Assembly (NCBI GenBank): GCA_040218815.1
Contig: JAVJQS010000008.1
Coordinates: 1-64,000, forward strand
Length of the DNA stretch: 64,000 nucleotides
Direction of reading: 5' to 3'
From: JAVJQS01 sp040218815
Lineage (GTDB): Bacteria; Bacteroidota; Bacteroidia; Flavobacteriales_E; Vicingaceae
The notes beneath the pieces are model-generated. The model was not told where the DNA came from and did no database searches. It saw nothing but the letters and a program-made list of their open reading frames with translations. Within the stretch, counting starts at the first letter, position 1, and each line of letters starts with the position of its first letter. This document shows, piece by piece, positions 61,275-64,000 of this stretch. Made by a program: the position numbers and the translations under genes.

Positions 61275-63908
61275 ATGAAAAAAATATTCTACCTTTTTGT
61301 ATTTCTATTGGTGGCGTTTGTTGCAAAAGCTACTCACAATCAGGCGGGAGATATTACCTATGAAAACATTTCAGGTCTTACTTATGAGTTTACCATTACG
61401 ATTTTCGCAGATGGCAACAGTCCTGCTGTAGGGAGAAAAGAAATTGAAATAAATTGGGGTGATAATACAGGATTAGACTCCTTAAACGTTATTAGCGAAA
61501 CACAAATAGGTCCAAATACTAGTACGATAAAAAGAGTTTGGAGAGGGAGACATACTTTTCCCGGTCCAGGATCATATTTTGTGCGAGTGGAAGACCCTAA
61601 TCGAAATGGAGGTGTTGATAATATTGATAATTCAGTGAATGTTCCATTTGTCATTGAAACACTTTTGCGCATTAGCCCATTTGCAAATCAACCCAATAAT
61701 TCAGTAGTGTTGCGAAATGACCCTGTTGATATTGCTTGTGTTGGTGCGACATATGTTTATAATCCTGGAGCAATTGATTTTGATGGGGATTCAGTTGCCT
61801 ATGCGCTTGCAAGAAGCAAAGGCACCGGTGGACAAACAGCACCAGGGTATGAGTTTCCACCAGCTTCCAACAGTATCACCGTAAATCCATTAAGTGGAGA
61901 TTTAGTTTGGGATCAGCCAAATGTTCCAGGTTTATATAACGTGGCCATAACCATAAAAGAATTTAGGAACGGTGTATTGGTAAGCGAAGTCTTACGTGAC
62001 CTTCAAATCACAGTTATAGCAGGTTGTAATAATCAACCACCAGTAATTCAAACAGACCAATCAGTTTGTGTTGATGCGGGTTCTACTTTAACAGTCCCCA
62101 TTCGTGCTACTGACCCAGATGTTGCCGATGATATAACAATCTCGGCTACGGGGGAAGTGCTTGAGCCGCCAATAAATAATCGAACTAACTTTAATCGAGG
62201 TGTAATTTCAAACCCAGCGAACGCTTCCTTTATTTGGAATACAAATTGTTCAGACGTGCGAAACAGGTTTTATTACTTAAGTATTAGAGCTGAAGATAAT
62301 GGCCAAGATCGTGGAACAAGAAATTTGGTACACTTTAAAACAGTTGATATTCTTGTAGTTGCTCCAGCACCAACAAATGTATCCGCTACTGATATAGGAA
62401 CAGCTATCGAATTAAACTGGGATAATACCACCTGCCAAAATGCTATAGGCTATATCGTTTATCGCCGACTAGACTCTTCAGGTTATGTCTCTGATAGCTG
62501 TAATGTCGGGGTTCCTGAAAATATTGGTTACGCTGTATTAGACACTATAATAGGGCTAAATAATACCAACTATTTAGACGATAATTTTGGCGAAGGCCTT
62601 ATTCCAGGGCAAAAATACTGTTACTTAATCACTAAGTTTTTTGCTGATGGGGCAGAAAGCTATGCCTCGGAAGAAGTATGTGCAAAGGTTAAAAAGATTG
62701 TTCCAGTCATTACAAAAGTTTCCGTGCTATCAACAAGCAATAACGCAGGAGTGATTGATTTGGGATGGTCCCCACCAGATACTATTGATATAGTTGCATA
62801 TCCTCCACCTTACCGATATTTAATCTCTTCCAGAGAAAACGACCAAAAGCAACTTATTGATTCCACGCTTTCATTGGTTGATACTATTTACACTGTCTCG
62901 AACCTAAATACCGAAAGCATGCAACATTCATTTCAAGTAGACTTATTTAGTCTTGGAAATGGGAGGGTATTTGCAGGTAAATCAGCGAAAGCAAGTTCAA
63001 TTTTCCTAAAAACAAATGCTTCAGATAATCAAATTGAGCTTAATTGGAGTGATCAAACACCTTGGGTTAATGATAGCTTCATTGTTTATCGAAGTTTGCC
63101 TAATTCATCAAGTATTTTTGATTCAATTGCTGTAACAAGTCAATTAAACTATATTGATTCGAACTTAAAAAATGATTCTAAGTTTTGTTACTACATTGAG
63201 TCTTTTGGTGCTTATAATTTAAATTCTGTAGAAAAACCTTTAATCAATCTTTCCCAAGTTGCCTGTGATATTCCACTAGATACTGTTATACCCTGCAGTC
63301 CTATTCTTAGTGCTAGTGGAACTTGCGAAAATGAACAACTGGACTTAATTTGGAATAATCCAAATAATACTTGTGGAAATGATATCATTGCCTATAATCT
63401 TTATAGAAGCGTATCGAGAAGTGGAGAAAAAGAATTGATTAGAAGTTTTACTTCTCCACTAGATACCACCTTGAGAATAACAAATGAAGAGGTAGCAGGT
63501 TGTTATTTTGTTACATCGCTTGATTCAGCATTGAATGAAAGTGAATTTTCTTCTTCAGCGTGCTTAGAATATTGTCCTATTTACGAATTGCCCAACGTTT
63601 TTACACCAAATGGTGATGCACACAATGAATTATTTATACCAATTCAACCTTATCGATACGTAGACTCTATTGATTTAAATATTTATAATCGATGGGGGGA
63701 TTTAGTTTTTCATACAACGAATCCTGATATTGAATGGAATGGGGAAAGACTTTCATCAATTAATCTATTTGACAAAAATAAAGCAAGCGATGGGGTGTTT
63801 TTCTATTCATGCAAAGTATTTGAACTTAGTGTTGAAGATAACAAGAAGCCTCGACTTTTAAAGGGGACAATTACAGTTCTAGATTCTAAATTTATAAAAG
63901 TAGAATAA
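61275..63908 (+). CDS. Secreted protein with T9SS type B sorting domain
   Basis: Protein of 877 residues with a signal peptide (to about residue 19, VAKAT). The N-terminal part (about 20-260) has PKD-like and Ig-like strands (EINWGDNTGLDSL, RGRHTFPGPGSYFVRVEDP, SGDLVWDQPNVPGLYNVAI), the middle has fibronectin-III-like repeats (NIGYAVLDTII, LNWSDQTPWVNDSFIVYRS), and residues about 770-877 form the gliding-motility-associated C-terminal domain (NVFTPNGDAHNELF, LNIYNRWGDLVF, SDGVFFYSCKV). This type B signal sends proteins through the SprA-dependent T9SS and leaves them at or beyond the surface. The cargo function is unknown; adhesion or structure is likely. Confidence 0.88.
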   Translation: MKKIFYLFVFLLVAFVAKATHNQAGDITYENISGLTYEFTITIFADGNSPAVGRKEIEINWGDNTGLDSLNVISETQIGPNTSTIKRVWRGRHTFPGPGSYFVRVEDPNRNGGVDNIDNSVNVPFVIETLLRISPFANQPNNSVVLRNDPVDIACVGATYVYNPGAIDFDGDSVAYALARSKGTGGQTAPGYEFPPASNSITVNPLSGDLVWDQPNVPGLYNVAITIKEFRNGVLVSEVLRDLQITVIAGCNNQPPVIQTDQSVCVDAGSTLTVPIRATDPDVADDITISATGEVLEPPINNRTNFNRGVISNPANASFIWNTNCSDVRNRFYYLSIRAEDNGQDRGTRNLVHFKTVDILVVAPAPTNVSATDIGTAIELNWDNTTCQNAIGYIVYRRLDSSGYVSDSCNVGVPENIGYAVLDTIIGLNNTNYLDDNFGEGLIPGQKYCYLITKFFADGAESYASEEVCAKVKKIVPVITKVSVLSTSNNAGVIDLGWSPPDTIDIVAYPPPYRYLISSRENDQKQLIDSTLSLVDTIYTVSNLNTESMQHSFQVDLFSLGNGRVFAGKSAKASSIFLKTNASDNQIELNWSDQTPWVNDSFIVYRSLPNSSSIFDSIAVTSQLNYIDSNLKNDSKFCYYIESFGAYNLNSVEKPLINLSQVACDIPLDTVIPCSPILSASGTCENEQLDLIWNNPNNTCGNDIIAYNLYRSVSRSGEKELIRSFTSPLDTTLRITNEEVAGCYFVTSLDSALNESEFSSSACLEYCPIYELPNVFTPNGDAHNELFIPIQPYRYVDSIDLNIYNRWGDLVFHTTNPDIEWNGERLSSINLFDKNKASDGVFFYSCKVFELSVEDNKKPRLLKGTITVLDSKFIKVE

Positions 63909-64000
63909 GTGTTTACAGGAATTATTGAAGAAGTTGGCGAGCTTTTGGCTATTAGTCAAGAAGGAACTAATTTGCGTTTTACTGTTAAGGCAGCCTTTAA
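63909..64000 (+). CDS. ribE: Riboflavin synthase alpha chain, 5' fragment
   Basis: Partial gene cut by the window end: 30 codons are visible, starting at GTG directly after the preceding stop. The opening MFTGIIEEVGEL followed by LRFTVKA is the conserved start of riboflavin synthase, which dismutates two molecules of 6,7-dimethyl-8-ribityllumazine into riboflavin. The other domains lie beyond 64000. Confidence 0.85.
   Translation, partial: MFTGIIEEVGELLAISQEGTNLRFTVKAAF

Overview
The window comes from an AT-rich member of the Bacteroidota, most likely a marine flavobacterium-like organism (order Flavobacteriales; I cannot fix the family). The evidence is a full-length sprA with the conserved maeB-ruvA-sprA-gcvH-vanZ-tonB gene order, adjacent gldB and gldC, a secreted protein with a type B C-terminal sorting domain of the type IX secretion system (T9SS), DUF3109/DUF3098/DUF5686 families, and many promoters with the Bacteroidota -7 box TAnnTTTG. 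No tRNA, rRNA, CRISPR array, prophage or insertion sequence is visible. Coding density is high, with about 52 genes, and non-ATG starts are common (TTG and GTG).

Region by region. 0.2-6.5 kb: a Cys-cluster protein, an outer-membrane barrel paired with a Gly/Ser-rich lipoprotein, glycyl-tRNA synthetase, an OmpA-type lipoprotein and exonuclease III; a long imperfect palindrome fills the gap between glyS and the OmpA gene. 6.8-16.6 kb: a 1153-residue outer-membrane protein with local resemblance to SprA, HflX, a small haem-type membrane protein, and two exported amidohydrolase-family proteins of which only one domain keeps its metal ligands. 16.6-19.7 kb: an OMP and hemL-hemE. 19.7-26.8 kb: a tightly packed minus-strand operon joining a FAD oxidoreductase and a membrane polyferredoxin to three glycosyltransferases and two small membrane proteins; this is the most interesting functional unit here. 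26.9-33.8 kb: a DUF5686 outer-membrane protein, a radical SAM/SPASM protein, a multi-pass membrane protein, a 390-bp gap with helically phased heptamer repeats, nadE and a PorT-like barrel. 33.9-39 kb: gldB, gldC, ftsX, DUF3098, truB, queA, ispD. 39-43 kb: a truncated aldehyde-dehydrogenase-like protein, a DASS transporter, a small membrane protein and a sirtuin. 43-55 kb: maeB-ruvA-sprA-gcvH-vanZ-tonB, closed by a strong bidirectional terminator. 55-60 kb (minus strand): pdxA, DUF177, rpmF, fabH, accB, accC (fatty-acid initiation and envelope supply). 60-64 kb: mqnC (futalosine menaquinone route), a T9SS type B substrate, and the start of ribE, cut off by the window edge.

The common theme is envelope biology: T9SS/gliding parts, beta-barrels, lipoproteins, fatty-acid and polyprenyl-linked sugar transfer, TonB energisation, together with cofactor pathways (haem, NAD, pyridoxal phosphate, menaquinone, riboflavin, lipoyl-GcvH, biotin-AccB) and tRNA modification. 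All functional calls come from reading motifs and recalling families; no database search was run.
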